Assembly: GCA_033439265.1 (NCBI GenBank)
Contig: JAVTVX010000031.1
Span: forward strand, 1,287,501-1,351,500
Direction of reading: 5' to 3'
Source: Dillenia suffruticosa
Taxonomy: Eukaryota; Streptophyta; Magnoliopsida; Dilleniales; Dilleniaceae
DNA: 64,000 nt
The notes under the pieces were generated by a model. That model worked only from the letters and a program-made list of their open reading frames with translations. It made no database searches and had not been told where the DNA came from. The position numbers and the translations under genes are program-made. Below, one piece after another: positions 51,990 through 63,194 of this stretch (its first letter is position 1; every line of letters begins with the position of its first letter).

Positions 51990-54321
51990 GTAAGCTTGAC
52001 TGTCCTATTCGTCGTTCTTGTGTTCTGACGTTTTCATTAATTTCATCGGCGTGCAGTTTTCAGCTGATATTTCTTGTTGACTGTTGTTTGATTGCTGATT
52101 TTCGTTTAGATTTTTTGGTTTTTTGATAGATTGTCAGACAATTGTGCGTTTTCAGTGGATTCTCTGGCATTCTTTACTATAATTAGCCTTCTTTTCATCA
52201 ATTCCAGTTAATGTGTTTGGTTGCTTGTTTAATTTTAGCTGCTTATGTTGACATTTGAAATTGTCTGTAACCGATTGGAGTTTATTCAATTTAAAACCAA
52301 GTTTGAGCTTGTTTGATTTGATTGTGATATTGTGTTTAATTTTCTGGCTCAATTGAGTAATGTAGGGTTTTTGCATGCTCTTTACAATGGTGTAATGTAA
52401 ATGGGACCAGTCAATAGGGAAAATTCTGGAATTGGTTTTTGACGGTTTGATAGAAAATCTGGACTATTTTCTGATTACCTGTTAATTGCTAGGTGCATCC
52501 TATTTAGAACTGATAGCCGGAGAGCAGCCTATTTCATTCTTTCTCGTGTATAATTTTGATTAATGTAATGTGCCTGCCAGGTGATGATTTTTGGATGCAT
52601 TAGGTTTGAATCTTTTATGGCTTCCCATGTATTCTTAACACATTGTCTCGATCAATCACACTGTGTTCTCGATGTCTCTTGGTGTTTCTGGCTTCCTGAA
52701 TTTTTTTTTGGTGATGTGTGTAAACCTTGAGTGCTTTGATGGTCTGACATTAAGCTTTACTTCTTTAGATTCTGTTCTGTCTGAAGTTTTTCTTACAGGC
52801 AAGATGTTACAAAATTTAAGAGAATATATATCTTCTATGCTATATAGAGTTGGGTAAACAGAAAAGAAATATTAATGACTGGGTATATATGGCTAAGAGA
52901 ACTGTTTTTTCCTCCCTCAAAAGCTCATATTATATATGCTATCTCCACACCACCACGGGGAAATCTAATGCAGAATGCAATAATTTTTTTTAGACAAACC
53001 TTATGACTGCTCCAAGCCCCAGCTTCTCCTTGATGGGACCCCTCAAGAAACACCAACTGTATGCATGGTTTCCCATGATCTCCTCATTCGGTCACAATAT
53101 ATGAACCCCGCCTCCTTGACTTTTCAATGGTTAGGATCATTCCATGGGCATCAAAGCTATCTTGAGTGGAGAGCAATGGAAGTCTTCCATATAGCTTTGC
53201 AAAGGAAGGTTGTTCCAACCTCGACTCTGTTTTCAGTTGCTTCTTCTCCTTAACAGAAATTAGTCTGGAGAACTTATCCCTTCGAGGGTCTTCAATTTTG
53301 TCTGACTTCTCAATATACATCCAAAATGGTTCTATTGGTAACAATAAGAAGGGGGAGAATCATTCTAGGTAAAAACTGATGTCCTAGTATTCCTTTATAT
53401 CCAGTAAAATGGATACACTCTTACTGATCAAACTAGATAAAAGAAGCAATACCTTATCTAATATAGTGTTTGTATATCTCTGTTGTTTGTCCTGTTATCA
53501 TAACTTTGCAAGGTGTTTGTCCACTCAAGCATCGTCATTACTCTGTGAAATCCTTAACTTTAATACATCTGACGGCATCCCTCTCATAAATACAGTTACT
53601 GTTTGTCTTATCTGTCATCTTTGTCCTCAATTGTTGTTAACTTATTGAATGACTTGTATGCTTTGATCTTGCAAAATCTTGTTCCTGTTGCTTTCTTTGT
53701 TATTTTGTTTACTTATTATGGTTGGTTATGGAAGTCGGGGTTTTTGCTATATACAATTATTACCCATGTTTTGATTGATACAGAATTTGTTTCATATCTT
53801 CTACTTATTTAGATATTTTTCTTGTCCCTTTTCAAATAACACACTATGGTAACTGATTGGAATAAGTGGCATTTTGTTGTTCCTTAATGTACTAGTGTTT
53901 CTCGTTCCGTTTTCTTCTGCTTTGGTTTTCCTCTTCTTCTTCTTTTTTTTTTTGGGTGGGGGAGGGGGGTTGCATTGCTGAAGCTTTTCTTATTTGAACA
54001 CAGAAACAAACTCGAAGGATTTAGATGCTAGATTAATACTGTTTCAATGTGCTGAACCTCTTAATTCACTCATTTCTCCAAGAAAAAAAAAGAAAAGAAA
54101 AAGTCAAATGCAATGTACCTTTTGTTTTGGGGGTGGGTTGGGGGATGGTTGTTGATAATTTACGAATTACAGCATGGAAGCAAATGTTGCAGAATTTCTT
54201 ATCCTCTTCTAATATATGTTTCTTTTCTTATTGAAATAATCTATAATTTTTCCTATCAAAAACGAAAAAAAGGAAGCATCAATGCATTGAAACTCTTGAG
54301 TCACTTATGACCTGTTTCCAG
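51990..54321 (+). other. Probable 5' UTR intron of the CHR4-like gene
   Basis: From donor GTAAGC (51,990) to acceptor TTTCCAG (54,321). Mostly AT/T-rich intron-like sequence. One stretch with coding-like composition on the minus strand lies at 53,344-53,084. Splicing is inferred from the site motifs only. Confidence 0.55.
53084..53344 (-). other. Unrecognised coding-like fragment in the leader intron
   Basis: An 86-aa minus-strand frame with balanced composition (PFWMYIEKSDKIEDPR, then KLYGRLPLLSTQDSFD). I do not recognise it. It could be a captured or retroposed gene fragment or chance. There is no visible promoter or splice structure. Confidence 0.25.
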
Positions 54322-54389
54322 TTGGTATTAGCCACAAATGTAAAGCTGAGGATCCAGAGATTAAGGAAAATGGTTCCATAAATACAAAA

Positions 54390-54578
54390 ATGCTGCACAA
54401 AAACTGGGTGCTGAAACGTAAAAGGAGAAAACTTCCATGTGGACCAGACCTGGCCAATGGTAGGGAAGACGCTTCAGCTACCTCAGAATCTTCAAGGAAA
54501 CCTGCTTGTTTTAAACACAAGTTGAGGAATGAGACAAATTCTGGCCCTGCGTCAAGCAAAAAAAGGGGAAATGATGGG
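54390..54578 (+). CDS. CHR4: CHR4-like coding exon 1
   Basis: 63 codons from ATG 54390 to donor GTGAGT. The exon itself probably starts at 54322, after TTTCCAG. Upstream in the same frame the conserved KENGS phrase is present without an ATG. Confidence 0.8.
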
Positions 54579-57500
54579 GTGAGTTATGTACCGTCTTTTA
54601 TAGTTTTTGGCTAGTAACTTTACATTTTGACAATCTTACCCTCTTGTCAAAACAGTTGGATTATGTCTTTCATGCTCGATCAAGCTTTTATCTTCTTCTG
54701 GATAATTTGAAATAACTTAAGCAACAGAGCGAAAGAATTTAAGATCTATGGTTCTATACGCCTCTAGAAATTATGAATTGGACAGTTTAGTTGTATATAA
54801 AAGACTTTGACAACATCATTGGAGGGTATTCAGAATATCCAAATTGTCGAGGTTCCTTTAGAACGAGAGGCAAAGATGTCAAAAGCCTGATGCCTGTGCA
54901 CTTCAAAGTAGAAGTCATGTTGGATAGTCACTGGACTCTTTTTTGAAATGCCATGTGGCATGTTGACCATTTTTGAATTGTTTGAAAGATCAGACACCTG
55001 TTGGACAGTTCCTGGATATTTTTAAACATTTAGAAGGCACTTTAATTGTTATTATTAAATAAGGTAGAACGATTTTGGTATTTGGTATTTAATATAGTTG
55101 CAAGAGTCTCTTGTCTTAAAGTTTATAATCATAGATTGTCATATTTGAAGTCTGTTATGCCATCTGCTTACATGCCATTGCAATACTCAGGGTAAAGCTT
55201 CTTAAAACTAATTAAATTTTATTCCTCTGTATGTGAAAATAATATTAATTCAGCGTCATGTCCTAGCTATGTGCTTGTTTTACTTTTTATGAAGTTTCCA
55301 TGTTCATGTGATTTTGTGTCCATGTATTTCCTGGGGAAAACATAGGAGGAAGCAGTGAGATAAGAAGCAATGTTCTTTGCAATTTGACATCAGATGTTGC
55401 ACAAAGACAGAGTTGAAACTAAAGGCATTTATATAACTAATCCAAATGGGTTGGGTGTTGACCTTCACTTGAATGGAGTTGAGTTGTTTCAGCATTGCTG
55501 GAGATAGAGCCCTGATCATAACAGTAATTGTTTTGAGTACCATGTTTTTTATCCTTCACTATTTCTTTCTCCTTTTCCCCTTTTTGTCAATTGTGTAATT
55601 TAGCACAAGTCATATCTATAATTGAAGAAATTCATTTAAACTGAGATGAATTTTACATTTAACTTGGTGCCATCTGAGGCTTGCGTGCTTGAAGATGACT
55701 TTTTTAACTTCTGTATGAAAGCTGCTTCTGAGATGGATACTTGGTGAATTTTCAGTACTACTATGAATGTGTGGTCTGTGATCTTGGTGGCAACCTTCTC
55801 TGCTGTGATAGTTGTCCCCGAACTTATCATCTACAGTGCCTTGATCCACCACTTAAGGTATCTTTGCTCAAGAAACAATGTTCTACCTATCTCACTGCCC
55901 TCCTTTTCTCTTTTGTTTATTATTATCAAAATCTATCGGGTATGATTATTTTACATATTAGTTCCTAAAGACTAGATCTTGTGAATAATACATTTCTCCG
56001 TATATTGTTTGCCTCATTTATTTCATCACTCAAGCGAACTCCGCTGGGAACATGGCAATGTCCGAACTGCTGCCAGAAAAGGAATTCTTCGGAACCTTTG
56101 AGCCATCTGGATTCAGTCTCAAAACGTGCTCGCACAAAGATGAACTCTAACAAATCAAGATCTGGAATGAAATCTTCCAGCATGGACAATGTATCCCAAA
56201 TTTTTGGTGGCTCTATCTTGGGTAAGAAAAGATCATCTGGAAAACAGAAAACTGAATTGCTTCAAGCAGTCCAATCCTCTGAGAAAAGGCTTGATGTTTC
56301 CAAGTTGGATGCGACTTGCAACAGCAAGCCAAGACATATATCCCTTGCTAGTTCACTTGAGGGCTGTCCATCATATGCAGATGCCAATAGTGACAAGAAA
56401 CCAAACTTGTCGCCAGTGAAAGAAACTTCAGACAGAAACTCAGCATCTCCTGTTAAAGATATCCTGCCTCTTTCTCCTAGTGCAGGATTGGACTCAATTG
56501 ATGCAACTACCGAGAGGAAGCCTGATTTGGATTGTAAAAATGGGTCCTCAGGAAACAAAGTTACTTCTGGATTGGGTGATGCAATCCGGAAAACCAAAAA
56601 AAGAAAGCATACTGGAAATAGAGCTGACAGTAGAAAGAAGTCTAAGGCTGATAAAGGAAAAACTGTCATAATTGCTCAAAAATGTGGAAGTAAATCCAAT
56701 TCCGCCATTGCAGGAGTCAGCAAAGCACCTCGAAGACACAAAGCTATCGACCAACCTAGTTTTGCATCATTATCAAAGCAAGAACTAATAAGCAAGGATC
56801 CAAAAGTCCAGCAACAAGAGGAGGTACTCATGTTTTTACTTATATAGCAATGTGAACATAATTCATTTCTCCCAGCTAATAAATGCTTCTAATATGGCAT
56901 TTGCAAGTGTATAGTCGTAATTCTTTAGATGGTTAGTACCACAATGCATGTGATACATTTAATTACATTGGTTGCTGCATTGGTTTCCACTGGTGTTCTT
57001 GTATTAGTAGAATGCTGCTTCTGCTTTCCAATCTGCTGGTTCATTTAATTGGGCTCTATTTGAGGTTTTGAATGTTAAGGATCTTTCTTCCTCAGTTGGG
57101 GAATATCTGGTCTTTTCTAGATTACTCCATGTGATGAACACTTTTTTTTGTAGTCTTTATTTTGTTTTATTAAATCTCGTGCTTGCTTTTCCCTCTTTCG
57201 TGTCTGTTTCTCCTGATGTTTCTTTCTTTAGCTTGTGAGCCTTATTGGTGTTTTTATTTTCTTTATTTTCTTTTTTCCTTAATTCTGATCTCACTTGTTT
57301 TTGTACTTGAAACATGGTTGAAGACATCTGTATTCTGTTTGCCAGTTAGTTGATTTGTTTAATGCACTGACTTGAAGGTTAACTAGTCTCTGATTCATTA
57401 CATACAGATGCTTTATAATTAGTTGTTAATAGTATAAGTCACATTCCAGAGGAAAAATCCAAATGATCATATAGGTGAGGGAAAACTTAAGGCAACATTA

Positions 57501-60500
57501 AGGAACAGAATAGATGTTACGTTACTGGTTCTTATGGAAATGAATTTAATGTTTGATCCTAGTCAACTGTAGCAAGAGTGCTTAGTATCAGATGTTCCTT
57601 TATTGAGTCTTTGGTGGATTAGGGACCAATTCTTGGGCTCTTTGTGTGTTGATGGAACTTGGGGTTATGTATTTACCTGTTAGCCATTTCATATTGCAGG
57701 CAAATTGGGAATTTCTGTTGGTGGAAATATCAACTAGCTTTGATATTCATAAATGCAGTCAAGTTGTATAGTGTCAAAATAGTTCATAATTATGAAGCAC
57801 AAAATAAAAAAAAAAAAAAAGAAAAGAAAAAAGGGAAGGTAGTTCATAAATGGATGCCCTCCTTTATTGAGTCTTTGGTGGATTAGGGACCAATTCTTGG
57901 GCTCTTTGTGTGTTGATGGAACTTGGAGTTATGTATTTACCTGTTAGCCATTTCATATTGCAGGCGAATTGGGAATTTCTGTTGGTGGAAATATCAATTA
58001 GCTTTGATATTCATAAATGCAGTCGAGTTTTATAGTGTCAAACTAGTTCATAATTATGAAGCCCAAATAAAATTAAAAAAAAAAAGAAAAGAAAAAAGGG
58101 AAGTTAGTTCATAAATGGATACCCTTCCAATACGCCTGGAATCATCATTTACTAATTATTTTATTTTTCAAATATTGCTTATTTGTACCTGTACTATTTT
58201 CATGGATGCAGAGGCCTGGAGAGGAAGCAATATTGCCAACAAATGAGCTAGGTAATGCAGGTAGCAATGTAGCTGAAGCAATTCGATGTGAAGATAATAA
58301 CTCTGGTGAACTTCAGCAGGTAAGTTTTTATCATTGTAGTTGTAGATACACTGTCATTGGAAGATTATGTGCACTCTGTTAATAACGTGGGATCAGGAAG
58401 GGACATGTCATTTATCAAAAGTTGTATCAAAATTTCAGGTCGATCGGGTTTTGGGTTGTCGTATACAACAGAATGACACAAGCACCTTGCTGCATACATC
58501 TACAACTGGTGCAGGTGGTTTGCCTATTGATTCTGAGAATCAAATCAGAACATCAGAGGAGAGCCATGGACAGAATATAGTTGAAGATTGTGAAGATGCT
58601 GATCCTGGTTCTTTAGGTTATCAGAATATTGAGAACCATATGGCTGTAGAAAATGGTACCAGGAATGATATGGAATCATGTAAGCTTCACATATACAGAA
58701 GATCTCTGACCAAAGAGTGTAAAGAAGGGAAAGTGATATCATCCAGGGTAGGCATCAAATCTAGTACAATCATAACTGATTCGGGTCAAGATGAGTCCGC
58801 TGCTGCTATAAACAATTGTGCAAACTCAACTGAAGAGACTAATGCTGAAGAAAATACTGATAGCATTGGAGCTCATGAGAACAATGAAGTCCCTACATCT
58901 TATGATGAACTTCTAGGCAATCAAACAATAGGAACAAATGAAGTGGCTGATGATGGGACAAAGCTTAGTCATCCAGGGGTTGAATCTGCATCTGATAAGA
59001 AAAATGTCTCTTCAGAATTTTTAGTTAAGTGGGTGGGGAAATCTCACATCCATAACAGCTGGATTTCAGAATCCCGTCTGAAAGTTCTGGCTAAGAGAAA
59101 ACTGGAAAATTACAAAGCAAAGTATGGAACTGCAGTGTTAAACATATGTGAGGAACGGTGGAAGCAGCCTCAACGTGTGATTGCACTTCGTGTTTCCAAT
59201 GACGGTAAAAAAGAAGCTTTTGTCAAGTGGACTGGGCTTCCTTATGATGAATGCACTTGGGAAAATTTAGATGAACCTGTGATTAAAAATTCTTCACATC
59301 TTGTTGATCTGTTTAAAGAATTTGAGTGCGAGACTTTAGAAAAAGATGCAACCAAGGATGTTTCACCAAGGCATAAAGGTGAGTTACAACAGAATGAGAT
59401 AGTTGCACTCTCTGAACAGCCAAGGGAACTAAAAGGTGGTTCATTGTTCCCACATCAGCTTGAAGCTTTAAATTGGTTGCGTAAATGTTGGTATAGGTCC
59501 AAAAATGTCATACTTGCTGATGAGATGGGGCTTGGAAAAACCGTTTCTGCTTGTGCCTTTATTTCATCCTTATATTTTGAGTTCAATGCCAAGTTGCCTT
59601 GTTTAGTGTTGGTTCCTCTTTCGACCATGCCTAACTGGCTTGCAGAGTTTTCACTGTGGGCTCCTCATTTGTATGTTGTTGATTATCATGGTTGTGCAAA
59701 AGCAAGATCCATGATACGCCAATATGAATGGCATGCAAGTGATCCAAATAATTCAAATAAGAAGTCTCACTCTTACAAATTTAATGTACTTCTAACTACT
59801 TATGAGATGGTTCTTGCTGATTCGTCTTATTTACGTGGAGTTCCCTGGGAAATTCTTGTGGTTGATGAGGGCCATCGCCTGAAGAACTCGGGAAGTAAGC
59901 TTTTCAGCTTGCTTAATTCCTTCTCTTTCCAACACCGTGTATTGTTGACGGGTACCCCTCTCCAGAACAACATAGGTGAGATGTATAACTTGCTGAATTT
60001 CTTGCAGCCAGCCTCGTTTCCTTCTCTGTCTATGTTTGAAGAAAGATTCAGTGATCTTACAACTGCGGAGAAGGTAGATGAACTCAAGAAACTTGTTGCC
60101 CCCCATATGCTTCGGAGGCTTAAAAAGGATGCAATGCAAAATATCCCCCCCAAGACTGAGCGGATGGTTCCTGTTGAGTTGTCTTCTATCCAGGCTGAAT
60201 ACTACCGTGCAATGCTAACTAAAAATTATCAGATGTTACGGAATATAGGTAAAGGGTTTGCCCAGCAATCAATGCTTAACATAGTGATGCAATTAAGAAA
60301 GATCTGCAATCATCCATATCTCATACCAGGTACTGAACCTGATTCTGGATCACTGGAGTTTCTTCATGAAATGAGGATAAAAGCTTCAGCGAAGCTGACT
60401 TTGTTGCATTCGATGCTTAAACTATTGTATAAGGAAGGGCACAGAGTGCTTATTTTTTCACAGATGACAAAACTTCTTGATATTCTTGAAGACTATTTAA

Positions 60501-61165
60501 CAGTAGAATTTGGGCCAAAAACTTATGAAAGAGTTGATGGCTCTGTTTCAGTGGCTGACCGTCAAGCTGCAATTGCGCGTTTTAATCAAGACAAAAGTCG
60601 GTTTGTCTTCTTGCTATCAACACGATCTTGTGGACTGGGGATTAATTTGGCTACTGCCGACACTGTTATTATTTATGATTCAGATTTCAATCCTCATGCT
60701 GATATCCAAGCAATGAATCGGGCCCATCGAATTGGACAATCAAATAGGCTTTTGGTGTATAGGCTTGTTGTTCGTGCTAGTGTTGAAGAGCGCATCTTGC
60801 AACTTGCAAAGAAGAAATTAATGCTTGATCAGCTCTTTGTTAACAAATCTGGATCTCAAAAAGAAGTGGAAGATATACTTCGTTGGGGAACAGAAGAACT
60901 TTTCAATGATTCTTCCAATGTGGCCATGAAGGATTCAATTGAAAGCTGTAGCAACAAGGAAGAACCAATTACCGATACAGAACATAAGCACAGGAGAAGG
61001 TCTGGTGGCCTGGGAGATGTGTACAATGATAAATGTACTGATGGCAGCACAAAAATTGTGTGGGATGAACAGGCAATTATGAAATTGCTGGACAGGTCAA
61101 ACCTTCAGTCTAGCTCATCTGATTGTGCTGAGGGAGAAGAGAATGATATGCTTGGTTCTGTCAAG
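54390..61165 (+). CDS. CHR4: CHD3-type chromatin remodeler, PICKLE-related (CHR4/PKR1-like), 5' part
   Basis: Visible coding exons: 54390-54578, 55756-55857, 56035-56823, 58212-58319 and 58439-61165, all phase 0 with GT-AG junctions; 1,305 codons. Domains: basic start [16 protein letters not shown]; a PHD finger at aa 64-110 (ligands C68, C71, C80, C83, H88, C91, C106, C109); Ser/Lys-rich nuclear linker; chromodomain 1 about 588-625; chromodomain 2 about 642-693; SNF2 ATPase about 729-1184 with DEMGLGKT (757-764), DEGH (872-875), [10 protein letters not shown] and AHRIGQ. This order defines the plant CHD3 group, which moves nucleosomes and controls developmental genes in the nucleus; the CHR4/PKR1 assignment is from recalled similarity. 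Family members are about 2,200 aa, so roughly 900-1,000 residues lie beyond the window. The start is uncertain (see findings). Confidence 0.93.
55756..55857 (+). CDS. CHR4: CHR4-like exon 2 (PHD finger)
   Basis: 34 codons, acceptor TTTCAG, donor GTATCT. It encodes [17 protein letters not shown] and on to CLDPPLK, most of the C4HC3 PHD finger. Confidence 0.95.
56035..56823 (+). CDS. CHR4: CHR4-like exon 3
   Basis: 263 codons, acceptor CTCAAG, donor GTACTC. It completes the PHD finger (GTWQCPNCC) and then runs through a Lys/Ser-rich segment with likely nuclear-localisation clusters ([15 protein letters not shown]). Confidence 0.93.
56824..58211 (+). other. CHR4-like intron 3
   Basis: A 1.39-kb intron containing a head-to-tail duplication of about 264 bp near its 3' end. 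No gene. Confidence 0.85.
57597..58127 (+). repeat. 264-bp tandem duplication in CHR4-like intron 3
   Basis: 57,597-57,860 and 57,861-58,127 are direct copies with few differences (both start CCTTTATTGAGTCTTTGGTGG). Each contains an A-rich/AAGAAAAG tract and a TTTCATATTGCAGGC phrase that resembles a 3' splice site. Confidence 0.95.
58212..58319 (+). CDS. CHR4: CHR4-like exon 4
   Basis: 36 codons ([14 protein letters not shown]...), acceptor ATGCAG, donor GTAAGT. It was placed by frame continuity between larger exons and is too short to stand out alone. Confidence 0.85.
58439..61165 (+). CDS. CHR4: CHR4-like exon 5 (chromodomains and SNF2 ATPase)
   Basis: 909 codons, acceptor TTTCAG, donor after AAG at 61165 (GTGATT). 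It starts [10 protein letters not shown] and ends GSVK, a conserved junction in the family. It carries both chromodomains and the whole ATPase. The open frame before 58439 and after 61165 is intron read-through. Confidence 0.95.
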
Positions 61166-62587
61166 GTGATTAACGAAACTTGGGAGTTTACATGTCAAAT
61201 CTCTTTCACATTCTGTGCTGCATTCATAGACTGTTATTTTTTTATTTATTTATTTTTTCCTACTGCATCTATCAAATATGTGACCTGTGAGCCCTTGACA
61301 TTTACATCATGCATTTCATTGCTTTCTTCCTCGACCTGTGGGATGTAAAGCTTTACTGAGTTGTCCTTTGTTTCATGCTGTCGAAGAACCTCAAACCTTT
61401 GAAGTTTCCAACACCAATATTAATGTGAAACTCAAGTAGATAGGATGTGATCTAAAAGGATACTACTCCAGTTCTTGTTGGAAGTTGGGACTACTTATGT
61501 GGAATTCAAAGATAAGTAAGATATAAGGTAACATTGAAGATTAGTCCCAAATCTGATAATTATTACTTCAAGAACTGTAATAAGGAGACATGAAAGTTCT
61601 GATGACATGTGACTTGAAAATGGTGTATATTTTGGACGGGAAACAGTTGTTGGCTATGAGAGCTGTCAAATTGCATTTCTGTTTTTTGATGAGAGCACAA
61701 AGTTCCATCTTATTCAACAATGCTAGGGTAGATGCATCTCTTTATCCTGCATGTGATCTGGGTCCAATACAGGGACTGATCCTTGTTGGGAGTACCAATA
61801 CTTTAAAGGCCAAGTGAAAATTTGGAAAAGACTTAACTAAACTTATTTATTTATTTATGTTTTGATAGATCTACTGATTATATTAGTCTATGAATTGTAG
61901 ACTTAGATGCAAGACTTGGGACACGACACATTTCATAGTGACATGGTAGACTTAATAGATGATTAGACAAAACATGGCTCAGACTCCGTACACTGTTAGG
62001 TTTATACCAATGTGAAGTTAAGCTAGTATTATGTATTCTCATGTGTTTTCACTTACTATCTTGAAAACATTATTTATGTCTTTGTTTTGTATGCAAAGTG
62101 GTTTTAATTTGAATAGTTATTTCTATCAAGTTTTTTACTTTCTTAGTTATATCATTTGTGCAATCTTCGGTCAATGATTCATTTTGTTTATTTTTTGTTT
62201 ATAAGCATTGGAAAGTGTAGATGAAGTACCTAATTTCAAAAGGTATGTTGAATATGTGGATGTCTCCAAAGCGTACTAGGAGTATGGTGTTTGTTTTAGC
62301 CACTAAGAGTGTCGTGTACAATGAAGTTTTCGACACAGATGTGATTCCATGGGAATGTGATTGCAACATAGATTTTAATAACCTATTCATTGCAATAATT
62401 GGCATTTTTTATGATTAGCATTTAGAAATCAATACGAACATGCATAAGTTGCATGGACCCTTCAATTGGCCCAATTACCTATGCTCAATACATATACTTG
62501 AGTCTGTGTGGCACAGTGTGTTGCATTAAGATGCAGAGTACAAATTTTGGTGATAGATGCCTGAGCAATGCAACTATCATTTATTAT
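61166..62587 (+). other. Probable CHR4-like intron 5, first part
   Basis: Downstream of the exon 5 donor. No sequence resembling the next conserved exon (expected to begin near an EWNDEPT-like motif) is visible, so the intron seems to run on, probably past the window end. Confidence 0.5.
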
Positions 62588-63189
62588 TGTTGAAAGAATG
62601 AATGTTTAGAAAAAAAAAATAGTAGAGAGAGAGAGAGAGAGAGTGAAGAAAACTTCTTCTCTTGAATAAAAAGAGCTTTACAAAGTAGAGACGATTGCCC
62701 TTTCAATGCTTGAACACAAGATCAAAGAAAGAGAGCACAAAGAGAGAGATACAAGGGAGGAAGAAGAGATTGTTCTTCCATGCATCAACCTATCCAAGAC
62801 ACCCGTATTTATAGTCCAAGACCCCAAACTAGCTGTTAGACACAAAACTAGCCGGTAGAGAGAAAGAAAAAACTAATCGTTATAAATTTTGCCCAAAATG
62901 CCCTTGGTTGATTGGGCCGTGATGTGGGCAGTTTCTTGGATGCATTCTTGGACACATTTTGGGCTTTCTCGGTTGGACTTTGAAGCTTCAAAGCTTCGGC
63001 CAAAACATGTGCTATTAGGCTGAACTTTTCTCGACAAAAATTATGGGCAGATTCCTGGGCAGCTTGGGCTGTCTTTTTTTTTTTTAGCCATTAGCTAGGT
63101 TGTGATGCAATGAGCTATGCTGGATATTCTTGGAGCAGAATGGTCTTGATGAGAGGAGCTAGCTTGATTTTTTTTCCTTACTTTCAACA
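62588..63189. mobile_element. Solo LTR
   Basis: 602 bp with 9-bp inverted ends TGTTGAAAG...CTTTCAACA, flanked by perfect ATTAT repeats at 62,583-62,587 and 63,190-63,194. It contains a GA run (62,624-62,642) and a TATA-like TATTTATAG near 62,805. No internal element remains, which indicates LTR-LTR recombination. It belongs to a different family from the solo LTRs at 32-37 kb. Confidence 0.87.
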
Positions 63190-63194
63190 ATTAT

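Noticed and set aside
59827..60153. Two minus-strand ORFs of about 100 aa
   Set aside because: Antisense shadows of the SNF2 ATPase exon.
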